Assembly: GCF_020510525.1 (NCBI RefSeq)
Contig: NZ_CP075188.1
Span: 3,348,001-3,412,000, forward strand
Length of the DNA: 64,000 nucleotides
Direction: 5' to 3'
Source of the DNA: Quatrionicoccus australiensis
GTDB lineage: Bacteria; Pseudomonadota; Gammaproteobacteria; Burkholderiales; Rhodocyclaceae
The notes under the pieces are model-generated. The model saw only the letters and a list, made by a program, of their open reading frames with translations, had not been told where the DNA came from and made no database searches. A program made the translations under genes and the position numbers. This document shows, one piece after another, positions 44,371 to 53,477 of the stretch (position 1 is its first letter; the number at the start of each line of letters is the position of its first letter).

Positions 44371-45114
44371 TCAGCCGGGAGAATGCAAGCCTTTGTAATC
44401 GTTTGTTTCCGACGCAAACAGGTCGAGACGATCGGTGAACAACGCAGTCACGCCACGCGCGAAAAGCATTTTTGCCTTTTCAGCGGCGTTGACCGTATAG
44501 CAAAGCACGGGAATGCCGGCCGCCCCGGCTTCCTGCAACACATCGTCGGTCAGGTGAGCGGCATTGCAGTGCAGGGTTACCGCTTGCAGTTCGTGCAACT
44601 GGCGCAGCCAGTCCTCCGGCACCCGATCAAACAGGATGCCACGCGGAATCTCCGGCGCCAGATCGCGGGCAATTTCCAGTGCTGCCAGGGAAAATGAAGA
44701 AAGCAAAGGCATTTGCGCCGCATCGCGCCACAAGTCGGCGGCCATCCGGGCAAGCACCTCGGCGGTGCGGACTTCATGCCCCTGCGCCGGCTTGATCTCG
44801 ACATTGGCCAGCAAACCCAGCTGCCGGCAAAGTAGCGCCGCTTCGACAAAGCGCGGTGGCGGCTCACCGCCGCCGGCGTCGAGGGAAAACAGGTGTGCGT
44901 CCGGCGTTTCGCAGACCCGGCCGCTGCCGTTGGTCGTGCGCACCAGGGTTTCATCGTGGATCAGCAGCGGCGTAGCGTCGGCGCTGAGCATGACGTCGAA
45001 CTCGACCGCCCGGAATCCCATGCGGGCCGCCAGCCGTATGCCGGCCAGCGTGTTTTCCGGAGCGAGAGAGCCGCCACCGCGATGGGCAAACCAGCGCGGC
45101 AGCGGCGGCAGCAT
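44371..45114 (-). CDS. ugpQ: Glycerophosphodiester phosphodiesterase
   Basis: A 247-aa cytoplasmic enzyme of the GDPD TIM-barrel family. HRGGGSLAPENTLAG holds the catalytic His and metal-binding residues, followed by AVEFDVMLSADATPLLIHDE with the second His. It cuts glycerophosphodiesters to glycerol-3-phosphate and an alcohol. Its start overlaps the ugpB stop (TGATG), so the two are translationally coupled. Confidence 0.93.
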   Translation of the reverse strand: MLPPLPRWFAHRGGGSLAPENTLAGIRLAARMGFRAVEFDVMLSADATPLLIHDETLVRTTNGSGRVCETPDAHLFSLDAGGGEPPPRFVEAALLCRQLGLLANVEIKPAQGHEVRTAEVLARMAADLWRDAAQMPLLSSFSLAALEIARDLAPEIPRGILFDRVPEDWLRQLHELQAVTLHCNAAHLTDDVLQEAGAAGIPVLCYTVNAAEKAKMLFARGVTALFTDRLDLFASETNDYKGLHSPG

Positions 45115-46424
45115 CAGAAGGGCTGCGCCTTTTTCAATGCCGGCTTGGCACCGAGCACGGCATTGCCGCGCGTCACCGACGTATCGAGCGCTGCCTTGGC
45201 CGGCTTCTGGTCACTCCAGACGGCTTCCAGCTCTTCGTTGGCAATGATGCGCACCGGGTCGGCATCGGCCACATGCGAAGCCGGCGAGGCGCCCTTGCCC
45301 TTGAGCGAGGCATAAGCCACTTCCAGCGTCTTGTCGCCATCACGCAGAACCTTGCTGCGGGCAGCGGCACGACCGGCCGAGGTGAGCGGCAAGCCGCCAT
45401 AGACACGCACCAATTCAACCTGCATTTCCGGCGACAGCAGGAAGGACACGAACTTGGCTGCCTGCTTGTATTCAGCCGCCGAACGGCCTGCCCCGACCCA
45501 CAGCGACGCGCCGTCAGCCAGCGAGTTCTGACGCCCGCCATAAACGTCGTCGTGATACGGCAGCGCCGCCACACCGAGCTCGACACCCTTGGCGTCGCGG
45601 AAATCGACATGCTCGCGCGAGTCGGTACTGATCATGGCGCACTCGCCTTCGCGGAAATGCTTGCTGGCTTCATCGCGGCGACCAAAGAGCTTGAAGTAAT
45701 TGGCCTTGGTCCAGGTTGCCATCATCGCCACATGCTTGACCTGCGGCAGACCGTTGAAGATCAGCGCGCCCTTGTCGCTGATCGCCGGCACACCGGAGAT
45801 GGCGCTGACGTTATCGACATGCACCCAGACCGGCCACGAGGTCGTGTAGGGGCAGGCGTAGCCCGCGTCCTGCAACTTGTCGAGCATGCCCTGCATCTCG
45901 AACCAGGTCTTCGGCGCCTGCTCCGGATCCAGCCTGGCCTTGCGGAAAGCGTTCTTGTTGTAGAACAGGACCGGCGTCGAATAAATCAGCGGCAGGGCAA
46001 CCAGACGCCCCTTGGCATCGACGACACCGGCCTTCAGATCGACCGAGAGATCGCTCAGATTGAGTGGCTGACCGGCCTTGGCCATCATTTGGTAGAGAGG
46101 CACGAAGCTCTTGGTCTGGGTCAGCACGTCGCTCATGTCGTAACGACGAACCAGATTGAGCCCGGCCGGCTTTTCACCTTTTTCCAGACGCGTCAGCTTC
46201 AGGTTGCCACCGTTTTCCTTGTTGAAGCGATCAACCACCGCCTGCAGCTGCTCTTCACCAAGCGCCCCGAGATTGTGCGCCAACTCGAAATCGGGGGATG
46301 CGACCGGCGCAGCAGCTTGCTTGGCGGCCTGCTTGACAGCGGGCTTTGCCGGCTTGGCGGCATTGGCGGAAAAAGCCAGCGCCAGGCTGACGGCTACGAA
46401 CAAGGGACGAATCAGATGCGACAT
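45114..46424 (-). CDS. ugpB: Glycerol-3-phosphate binding protein UgpB
   Basis: A 436-aa periplasmic binding protein with a signal peptide (MSHLIRPLFVAVSLALAFSA). It shows UgpB signatures (FELAHNLGALGEEQLQAVV; PLIYSTPVLFYNKNAFRKA; WPVWVHVDNVSAI). A Lys/Ala-rich stretch after the signal is unusual. It should feed glycerol-3-phosphate or glycerophosphodiesters to UgpA-UgpE-UgpC, but none of these genes adjoins it here. Confidence 0.9.
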   Translation of the reverse strand: MSHLIRPLFVAVSLALAFSANAAKPAKPAVKQAAKQAAAPVASPDFELAHNLGALGEEQLQAVVDRFNKENGGNLKLTRLEKGEKPAGLNLVRRYDMSDVLTQTKSFVPLYQMMAKAGQPLNLSDLSVDLKAGVVDAKGRLVALPLIYSTPVLFYNKNAFRKARLDPEQAPKTWFEMQGMLDKLQDAGYACPYTTSWPVWVHVDNVSAISGVPAISDKGALIFNGLPQVKHVAMMATWTKANYFKLFGRRDEASKHFREGECAMISTDSREHVDFRDAKGVELGVAALPYHDDVYGGRQNSLADGASLWVGAGRSAAEYKQAAKFVSFLLSPEMQVELVRVYGGLPLTSAGRAAARSKVLRDGDKTLEVAYASLKGKGASPASHVADADPVRIIANEELEAVWSDQKPAKAALDTSVTRGNAVLGAKPALKKAQPF

Positions 46425-46581
46425 GAATACTCCAGCAATTCGGAAAGACTGCAATTATAGCGCCCGGGCAGCCAGGGACGCCCCCACGCCAAACACGGAA
46501 CAGCGTGTGCCGATCGCATCAGCAGCACGGGGGTGTGGTACCCTGCCCCCCTTCGAACATCCCACGCAATCCTTTCGAACG

Positions 46582-47028
46582 ATGAACACCGCTACCGCCA
46601 CACCCGACGTCGCCCCCAGCCTGAGCCCGCGCGCCCTGCTCAAGAAGTTGCAGGCCGACTTCCCGGTTTTCCGCGACAGCCAGCCCCTGGCCATCGGCAT
46701 CGACAAACAATTGCTGGCCCGCCTGCCCGACATCGAACGCAAGACACTGCGGGTTGCCCTCGGCATTCACACCAATTCGCTGCGTTATCTCAAGGTCATG
46801 GAAAAGGCGACGGTTCGCTTCGATCTTGATGGCAACAGCGCGGACGAAGTCACCGACGCGCATCGTGCCCATGCCCTCGAAGCCATCCGCGAACGCCTGA
46901 AGAAGGAAGCCGACAAGCGGCGCGCCGAAAAGGAAGCCGCCGCGGCCGAACATGCGGCAGCGGAAGCAGAACGTCAGCGCACGGAGAAGATGGGCCAACT
47001 CCTCGCCAAGTTCGGGCGCAACAGCTAA
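46582..47028 (+). CDS. ProQ/FinO-family RNA chaperone
   Basis: A 148-aa protein. The FinO domain (about 15-105: ALLKKLQADFPVFRDSQPLA; IDKQLLARLPDIERKTLRVA; HTNSLRYLKVMEKATVRFD) matches ProQ-type RNA binders that stabilise small RNAs and mRNAs. The C-terminal 45 residues form an Ala/Lys/Glu-rich helix that replaces the Tudor-like end of E. coli ProQ. It is a single gene facing the small zinc-ribbon gene. Confidence 0.88.
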   Translation: MNTATATPDVAPSLSPRALLKKLQADFPVFRDSQPLAIGIDKQLLARLPDIERKTLRVALGIHTNSLRYLKVMEKATVRFDLDGNSADEVTDAHRAHALEAIRERLKKEADKRRAEKEAAAAEHAAAEAERQRTEKMGQLLAKFGRNS

Positions 47029-47055
47029 ACCAGTCGCGCCACCGGCAAGCAACAC

Positions 47056-47280
47056 TCAGCGCCGCCGCAAATTGCCTTCCCAGCTGCAGCGAAATTCGCC
47101 GCAGCGATAACGGTAGACACGCAAAAACAGGCTAAAAAGCCGGTCGACCGGTCGCCGCCGGATCCGGCTCAAGTCCCTGCTGCCACAGACCGGGCAAACA
47201 TGCCGCGGCGAACTTCTGCCCACGACAAACGTCAATGGCGCCTGAAGCAGCCACAGCCACGCCCTGTTTTGCTTTTCCAT
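47056..47280 (-). CDS. Small zinc-ribbon protein
   Basis: A 74-aa protein beginning MEKQNRAWLWLLQAPLTF, with AAGGAG upstream. CPVCGS and RYRCGEFRC supply four Cys for a zinc ribbon, and an Arg-rich helix (RIRRRPVDRLFSLFLRVYR) lies between. The ribbon with a final CSWEGNL is a pattern I recall from uncharacterised proteobacterial proteins. The longer frame upstream is unlikely to be coding. Confidence 0.65.
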   Translation of the reverse strand: MEKQNRAWLWLLQAPLTFVVGRSSPRHVCPVCGSRDLSRIRRRPVDRLFSLFLRVYRYRCGEFRCSWEGNLRRR

Positions 47281-47423
47281 CAGCACTCCTTGCAACCAAT
47301 CAGGCAGAAAACCAAGACGGCAAAATAGTCGATGTTCATAACAGGCACATGACATCGACCATGACCTCGCCAACACTGACCAGCCCGACGTTCCGATTGA
47401 CCTCACCTGGTCAGGAAAGCACA

Positions 47424-48971
47424 ATGCAGCACCCATCCCGGATCAGAATCCCCCTGCCCATGTGCCCTCCCGAACTCAAGCTCCTTGTCGCGCTGGCCTC
47501 GGGATGCCTCCTCCTGACCGGCACAACGGCACATGCCGATACTGCCAGCAGCGTTTCGAACTGGAACAGCGGCATCGAGACCCGGTTTGCGACCCCGCTC
47601 ACATCCGGCTCGGTCAACACCATTTTTACCGCCTATTCCGGAACCGCCGTGCCTTATGTCATGGGTACGTTTTACGTTGGCAGCACAGGTACGTTTACGG
47701 TCAGCCTCAATGCCGGCAGCGTCGGCCAGGGATTGCAGATCATTCGCGGCAGCTTTTCGCCCAATGCGGCAGGCGTCCCGACAACGGCACTGGCCGACGT
47801 GCTCTATGGCACCCAGGCCGGTGGTGGCGTCACGATCAGCAACATCAGCCTGAGTGGTGGACAGCAATACACCTATTTGCAGCTTTTTCAGGGATTCACC
47901 AGCGGTACGAATGCACTGCTCTCGCTCAGCGGCCCGGGCTGCATCAGCCTGGGCGCAAGCAACCTTTGCCTGGCGCAATACTCCCGCCTGACCAGCCCAT
48001 CAACCCTGGCCACAGCCAGCCGAAGCAGCATGCTGGCCGCCTTCACGCAGATCGGGGAACGCCTGGACAACCTCCGCTACGGCGCGGCAAACAACCTCTC
48101 GGGCAATCTCGAAGGCTCGGCACAGGGTGCCGGAGAAAGCACAAAAAGCGGCCTGTGGATAAGGTTCTATGGAACCCGGGACCAGCAGACGGCAAAGGAC
48201 GCTCAACCCGGCTACAAAGGTGACGGCTGGGGCAGCATCATCGGCCTCGACCACGAATTCGCCCCCGGACTAACGGGCGGCATCGCCCTCGCCTACTCGG
48301 ACACAGGCATTTCTTACCAGAACGAACTGGCTGGCAACAGCAACTCCGTCAGAAGCACGCAAATTTCGGCGTATGGCAGCAGAAACTTCGGCAACTACTT
48401 CATTGAAGGGGTGGCAGCCTACGCGCAGCAGAAATACGACAACCGGCGTGACACCAAACTCAATGGCTATGCCTATGGCAACTTCACCGGCGAGCAATGG
48501 GGTGCTCGTCTGAATGGAGGCCTGCCGTTACGCTTGTCAGGCAATACCGTCATCACGCCTCAGCTTCGCCTCGAATGGAACCGGATCAGACAGGACGGCT
48601 ACAGGGAAAGTGGCGGCGACGCTCTCGCCGTCAGTGTTGCCGAAAACAGCGTCGAGCGACTGCGAGCGGGGATCGGACTCCAACTCGAACACGCCACGAC
48701 AATCGCAGGCATCAATGCCCGCCCCTATGGCAAGCTGTTCTGGCAGCACGACTTTCGCAACCAGGGAATCGACGCCAGCGCCAGCTTTGTCGACGGCAGT
48801 TCGAGCTTTGTCACACCGGGCCAGACACTTGATCGCAACACCCTGGCGATAGGCATCGGTATCAACTTCTTCAACCGGAAGAACTTCTCGTCGAGTCTCG
48901 GCTACCACCTGACCACGGGCAAGTCTTACTCGACACAAACAGCTCAAGCCAGCGCCCGCTGGACTTTTTAG
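47424..48971 (+). CDS. Autotransporter-type outer-membrane protein
   Basis: A 515-aa protein. It has a long signal region ending near TTAHADT, then a Gly/Ser/Thr-rich passenger of about 190 residues, and then a C-terminal autotransporter beta-domain (about 240-515: GLDHEFAPGLTGGIALAYSD; VAAYAQQKYDNRRDTKLNGY; LGYHLTTGKSYS) ending in Phe, as needed for Bam insertion. The short passenger has no enzymatic motif that I see and is probably an adhesin-like surface domain. CAGGAAAG precedes the ATG. Confidence 0.82.
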   Translation: MQHPSRIRIPLPMCPPELKLLVALASGCLLLTGTTAHADTASSVSNWNSGIETRFATPLTSGSVNTIFTAYSGTAVPYVMGTFYVGSTGTFTVSLNAGSVGQGLQIIRGSFSPNAAGVPTTALADVLYGTQAGGGVTISNISLSGGQQYTYLQLFQGFTSGTNALLSLSGPGCISLGASNLCLAQYSRLTSPSTLATASRSSMLAAFTQIGERLDNLRYGAANNLSGNLEGSAQGAGESTKSGLWIRFYGTRDQQTAKDAQPGYKGDGWGSIIGLDHEFAPGLTGGIALAYSDTGISYQNELAGNSNSVRSTQISAYGSRNFGNYFIEGVAAYAQQKYDNRRDTKLNGYAYGNFTGEQWGARLNGGLPLRLSGNTVITPQLRLEWNRIRQDGYRESGGDALAVSVAENSVERLRAGIGLQLEHATTIAGINARPYGKLFWQHDFRNQGIDASASFVDGSSSFVTPGQTLDRNTLAIGIGINFFNRKNFSSSLGYHLTTGKSYSTQTAQASARWTF

Positions 48972-49065
48972 CGCCCCCGGCAGCATCCGGGACAATAAAC
49001 AGCGAACGTTTTCCCACCCGAAGGGTCGGTCGACACTCCCTGCGCAAAAGTTACACTCGGTTACT

Positions 49066-49089
49066 TACATACATTCATGCATGTATGTA
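49066..49089. promoter_or_regulatory. AcrR-like operator
   Basis: TACATACAT-N6-ATGTATGTA is a 24-bp palindrome, and its arms agree with the AcrR site known from E. coli acrAB. It lies 41 bp upstream of the efflux operon. The likely repressor is the TetR-type protein encoded at 54937. Confidence 0.85.
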
Positions 49090-49129
49090 GAATCCGAGCA
49101 TCAATAATTCCACAATCCGGAGCCCCGAC

Positions 49130-50341
49130 ATGCCCCTCAACACCCAAATGCCGCACCGCATTGCCAAGCCCTTGCTGCTTCCGCTACTCGTCAGCACTGC
49201 CCTGACCCTGGCTGCCTGTTCCGGCGGCGAAGCGCCCAAGGGCGGACCGGGCATGGGGCCGATGCCGGTTACCGTGCTGGAAATGCAGCCGCGCTCAGTA
49301 CCGAATGCACTGGAAGTCGTCGCCCAGACCGAGGGTGCCAAGGAAGCCGAAGTCCGCGCCCGCGTCGGCGGCATCCTGGTCAAGCAGCTCTACCAGGAAG
49401 GCCAGATCGTCAAGGCCGGCCAGCCGCTGTTCCAGATTGACCGCTCGACCTATGAAATTGCCCATGTCGAAGCCAAGGCCCGCGCCGACCAGACCGCACG
49501 CGAACTCGCGCGCATGAAGAAACTGATCGATGCCCAGGCGATCAGCCGCAAGGATTTCGACGACGCCAACAGCGCCAATGAACTGGCCCAGGCCGCTTTG
49601 CGCCAGGCCGAACTCAATCTTTCCTGGACCACGGTCACGGCGCCGGTCGAAGGCGTCACCGGACGGGCCGCCAAGTCGGTCGGCAACCTGATCACGGTCG
49701 GCAGCGACAGCCTGCTCACCTCGGTTTACCAGAGCGATCCGATGTGGGTGCGCTTCAGCGTCTCCGAAAGCGAAGCCGCCAAGCTGCCCGGCGGCCGCCT
49801 GACTGCCAAGACGGTGACCGGCGTCGAACTGGTCATGCCGGACGGCAGCACCTATCCGATCAAGGGCAAGCTCAACTTCATGGCCAGCACGATAGACCCG
49901 ACGCTCGGTACACAACAGTTGCGGGCCGAATTTGCCAACAAGGACAACACCCTGCTGCCCGGCCAGTTCGTGCGCGTCCGCCTGCTCGCCGGCGAACGCG
50001 ACGATGTCTTCGTGGTGCCGCAGAGCGCCGTGCTGCAAACCGAGCAAGGCAACCTGGTGATGACCGCCGACGGCGAGAACAAGGTGGCACCGCGTCCGAT
50101 CAAGACCGGTGACTGGTACGGCAAGGACTGGGTCGTGCTGGGCGGTCTCAAGGCCGGCGACAAGGTCATCATCGACAATCTGATGAAGCTCAAGCCGGGC
50201 GCGCCGGTTGCACCGCATGGCCCGGGCGAGAAGCCGGGTGCCCCGGCCGCCGCCGGCGCCCCTGCTGCCGCGCCCGCCAAGGAAGGTGCTGCTGCCGCAC
50301 CGGCCAAGGAAGCCGCACCGGCTCCCGCCAAGCAAGGTTAA
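49130..50341 (+). CDS. acrA: RND efflux periplasmic adaptor (AcrA/MexA type)
   Basis: A 403-aa lipoprotein with signal peptide and lipobox (LTLAACSGG). A hairpin and lipoyl region (VGGILVKQLYQEGQIVKAGQ), beta-barrel and membrane-proximal domains follow in family order. The Ala/Pro/Lys-rich C-terminal tail of about 40 residues is low complexity. It connects the inner-membrane pump to the outer-membrane channel. First gene of a three-gene operon under the AcrR-like operator. Confidence 0.94.
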   Translation: MPLNTQMPHRIAKPLLLPLLVSTALTLAACSGGEAPKGGPGMGPMPVTVLEMQPRSVPNALEVVAQTEGAKEAEVRARVGGILVKQLYQEGQIVKAGQPLFQIDRSTYEIAHVEAKARADQTARELARMKKLIDAQAISRKDFDDANSANELAQAALRQAELNLSWTTVTAPVEGVTGRAAKSVGNLITVGSDSLLTSVYQSDPMWVRFSVSESEAAKLPGGRLTAKTVTGVELVMPDGSTYPIKGKLNFMASTIDPTLGTQQLRAEFANKDNTLLPGQFVRVRLLAGERDDVFVVPQSAVLQTEQGNLVMTADGENKVAPRPIKTGDWYGKDWVVLGGLKAGDKVIIDNLMKLKPGAPVAPHGPGEKPGAPAAAGAPAAAPAKEGAAAAPAKEAAPAPAKQG

Positions 50342-50350
50342 GGAGCGAGC

Positions 50351-53300
50351 ATGACCAGATTCTTCATCAACCGGCCGATCTTCGCGTCGGTCATTTCGAT
50401 CATCATCGTCATCGCCGGGCTGGTTGCCGCGCAGGTATTGCCGATTGCGCAATACCCGCAGATCGCCCCGCCGACCGTGCTGATCTCCGCCACCTATCCG
50501 GGTGCTTCCGCCGAAACCCTGGCCAAGACGGTCGCCGCACCGATCGAGGAACAGTTGAACGGGGTCGAGAACCTGTCCTACTTCACCTCGTCGGCCTCGG
50601 CCAACGGCTCGGTGACGATTACCGCGACCTTTGAAGTCGGCACCAATGTCGACATGGCCTCGGTTAACGTCAATAACCGCGTCAAGGCGGCCGAACCGCG
50701 CCTGCCGGAAGAAGTCCGGCGCAACGGCGTGATCGTCCAGAAGCGTTCGAACGACATCCTGCAAGTGGTCGCACTCGACTCCGAAAAGGGCAAGTACAAC
50801 ACCTTGTTCCTGTCCAACTACGCCAGCCTGAACATCGTTGACGAGTTGAAGCGGGTCAAGGGGGTCGGCGACGTCACCATCTTCGGCGCCCAGGACTACT
50901 CGATGCGCGTCTGGCTGAAGCCGGACCGCATGGCCCAGCTCGGCCTGACCACGACCGACGTCTCGAACGCAATCAAGGCCCAGAACGCCCAGAACGCGGC
51001 CGGCAAGATCGGCCAGGAACCGGCGCCGTCCGACCAGCAACTGGTCTACACGGTGACCGCCAAGGGCCGCCTGCTGACGCCGGAAGAGTTCGGCAACATC
51101 GTCATCCGCGCCAGCGGCCCGAGCGGCGCGCTGCGTCTCAAGGACATCGCCCGCATCGAACTCGGCGCCTACAGCTACGACCAGACAGTCAGCCTGGACG
51201 GCCAGCCGACCATCGCCATGGGCGTTTTCCTGCAAACCGGCGCCAATGCCCTGGAAGTTGCCGAGCGCGTCCGCAGCAAGATGGACGAGCTCAAGGTCAA
51301 GTTCCCGGAAGGCATGGGCTACGTCATCCCGTTCGACACGACGCGCTTCGTCTCGGCCTCGATCAACGAGGTCGTGCATACCCTGATCGAAGCCATGGTG
51401 CTGGTGCTGGCCGTGGTCTATCTCTTCCTGCAGAGCTGGCGCGCGACGCTGATCCCCATGGTCGCCGTGCCGATCTCGCTGATCGGCACCTTTGCCGGCC
51501 TGTGGATTTTCGGTTTCTCGATCAACACCCTGACCCTGTTCGCGATGGTGCTGGCAATCGGTATCGTGGTTGACGATGCGATCGTCGTGCTCGAGAACGT
51601 CGAGCGCCTGATGGCCGAGGAAAAACTCTCGCCCAAGGATGCCTCGATCAAGGCCATGCAGGAGGTTTCCGGCGCGCTGGTCGCCATCGTGCTGGTGCTG
51701 GTCTCGGTCTTCGTCCCGGTCGCCTTCCTGGGCGGCATCGCCGGCCAGCTTTACAAGCAGTTCGCCGTCACCGTCGCCGTTTCCGTGGTGCTCTCCGGGG
51801 TCGTCGCACTGACCCTGACGCCGGCGCTGTGCGCCCTGCTGCTCAAGGCCCAGCACACCGAAAGCAAGCTGTTCGCCCCGTTCAACCGCCTGTTCGAGCG
51901 CTTCACCCGCTCCTACACCAGCACCGTCAGCCTGACGCTGAAGCACGGCATCATCGGCGGCGTCCTCTTCGTCCTGGTGATCGGCGTGGTTGCTTTCTTC
52001 TTCCGCATCATTCCCGGCAGTTTCGTGCCGGCCGAAGACCAGGGCTACCTTATTTCGGCGCTGATGCTGCCCGATGGCGCAACCCTGAAGCGCACCCAGG
52101 TCACCGGCGAAAAGATGCGCCAGATGGTTGCCAACGACCCGGCCGTCAAGCATACCTTCGTCGTCTCCGGCTTCGACCTGATCGGCGGCGGCAACAAGCC
52201 CAACGCCGGTACCATCTTCATCCCCTTGAAGGACTGGTCGGAACGCGATGCCAAGGCACAGGATCTGGCCGGCAAGTTCATGGGCATGGGCATGATGCAG
52301 GCCGACGGCCTGGCGCTGGTCTTCAACCCGCCCCCGATCATGGGCTTGGGCACGGCTGGCGGCTTCGAGGTCTATGTCCAGAACCGCGTCGACGGTGACA
52401 CCAAGAAGCTCAATGAGGTTGTCCAGGGTTTCATGGCCGAACTGCAGAAGCACCCGGAATTCACCCGCGTCAGCACCTTCTTCCGTCCGACCGTGCCGCA
52501 ACTGTTCGTCGAAGTCGACGAACCGAAGGCGCTCGCGCTGGGCATTCCGCTCGCCGACATCTACAGCACGCTGCAAAGCACGATGGGCGCGCTCTACGTC
52601 AATGACTTCAACAAGTCCGGCCGTGTCTATCGTGTCCAGCTCCAGGCCGAAGCCAATTACCGCATGAAGCCGGACGATCTCGGCAAGGTCTATGTCCGCA
52701 GCAGCACCAGCAACGCGATGATTCCGCTGTCCGCGATCAGCACCATCAAGCGCATCGTCGGTCCGGAGCAGGTTGAACGCTTCAACGGCTTCGTTGCCGC
52801 CAAGGTCATGGGTGACAGCAAGCCGGGCATCAGCTCGGGCGATGCGATCAAGATCGTCGAGGAAGTGGCAGCCGCCAGCCTGCCGTCGGGCTATGAAATC
52901 TCGTGGACCGGCCAGGCCTTCCAGGAAAAGCGCAGCTCCGGCTCTTCGCTGTATGCCTTCGGCTTCGCAATCATCATGGTCTTCCTGATCCTCGCCGCCC
53001 AGTATGAAAAGTGGTCGTTGCCGCTCGCCGTCATCATGGCCGTGCCTTTCGCCCTGATGGGGGCACTGACCGCGATCTGGCTGCGCGGCATGCCGAACGA
53101 CATCTACTTCCAGATCGGCCTCGTCGTGCTGATCGGGCTGGCCTCGAAAAACGCCATCCTGATCGTCGAATTCGCCGCCCAGAAGTACGCCGAAGGCATG
53201 AACGTCGTCGATGCGGCACTCGAAGCCGCCCGCCTGCGCTTGCGCCCGATCGTGATGACCTCGCTCGCCTTCGTGCTCGGCGTCTTCCCGCTCGTCAAGG

Positions 53301-53476
53301 CGAGCGGCGCCGGCGCTGCCGCCCGCCAGTCGATGGGGACCGGTGTGTTCGCCGGGATGATCGCCGCGACTTTCATCGCCACCATTTTCATTCCGCTCTT
53401 CTTCATGTGGCTGGAGCGCGGCAAGCAAGCGCTGCCGGCTGGCCATGACCATGCCGCCCACGCGGAGGAAAACTGA
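50351..53476 (+). CDS. acrB: RND multidrug efflux pump (AcrB/MexB type)
   Basis: A 1041-aa inner-membrane transporter, the standard length for HAE1-type pumps. The N-terminus MTRFFINRPIFASVISI is canonical. The proton-relay Asp pair is in GIVVDDAIVVLENVER (helix 4), and the Lys partner is in ASKNAILIVEFA. Two large periplasmic loops follow helices 1 and 7. It exports drugs, dyes and detergents in exchange for protons. AAGGAG precedes the ATG. Confidence 0.96.
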   Translation: MTRFFINRPIFASVISIIIVIAGLVAAQVLPIAQYPQIAPPTVLISATYPGASAETLAKTVAAPIEEQLNGVENLSYFTSSASANGSVTITATFEVGTNVDMASVNVNNRVKAAEPRLPEEVRRNGVIVQKRSNDILQVVALDSEKGKYNTLFLSNYASLNIVDELKRVKGVGDVTIFGAQDYSMRVWLKPDRMAQLGLTTTDVSNAIKAQNAQNAAGKIGQEPAPSDQQLVYTVTAKGRLLTPEEFGNIVIRASGPSGALRLKDIARIELGAYSYDQTVSLDGQPTIAMGVFLQTGANALEVAERVRSKMDELKVKFPEGMGYVIPFDTTRFVSASINEVVHTLIEAMVLVLAVVYLFLQSWRATLIPMVAVPISLIGTFAGLWIFGFSINTLTLFAMVLAIGIVVDDAIVVLENVERLMAEEKLSPKDASIKAMQEVSGALVAIVLVLVSVFVPVAFLGGIAGQLYKQFAVTVAVSVVLSGVVALTLTPALCALLLKAQHTESKLFAPFNRLFERFTRSYTSTVSLTLKHGIIGGVLFVLVIGVVAFFFRIIPGSFVPAEDQGYLISALMLPDGATLKRTQVTGEKMRQMVANDPAVKHTFVVSGFDLIGGGNKPNAGTIFIPLKDWSERDAKAQDLAGKFMGMGMMQADGLALVFNPPPIMGLGTAGGFEVYVQNRVDGDTKKLNEVVQGFMAELQKHPEFTRVSTFFRPTVPQLFVEVDEPKALALGIPLADIYSTLQSTMGALYVNDFNKSGRVYRVQLQAEANYRMKPDDLGKVYVRSSTSNAMIPLSAISTIKRIVGPEQVERFNGFVAAKVMGDSKPGISSGDAIKIVEEVAAASLPSGYEISWTGQAFQEKRSSGSSLYAFGFAIIMVFLILAAQYEKWSLPLAVIMAVPFALMGALTAIWLRGMPNDIYFQIGLVVLIGLASKNAILIVEFAAQKYAEGMNVVDAALEAARLRLRPIVMTSLAFVLGVFPLVKASGAGAAARQSMGTGVFAGMIAATFIATIFIPLFFMWLERGKQALPAGHDHAAHAEEN

Positions 53477-53477
53477 G

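Noticed and set aside
49295..53461. Open frame of 1388 codons on the minus strand
   Set aside because: It is the antisense shadow of the AcrA and AcrB genes. The translation is His/Asp/Arg-rich and has no fold-like pattern.
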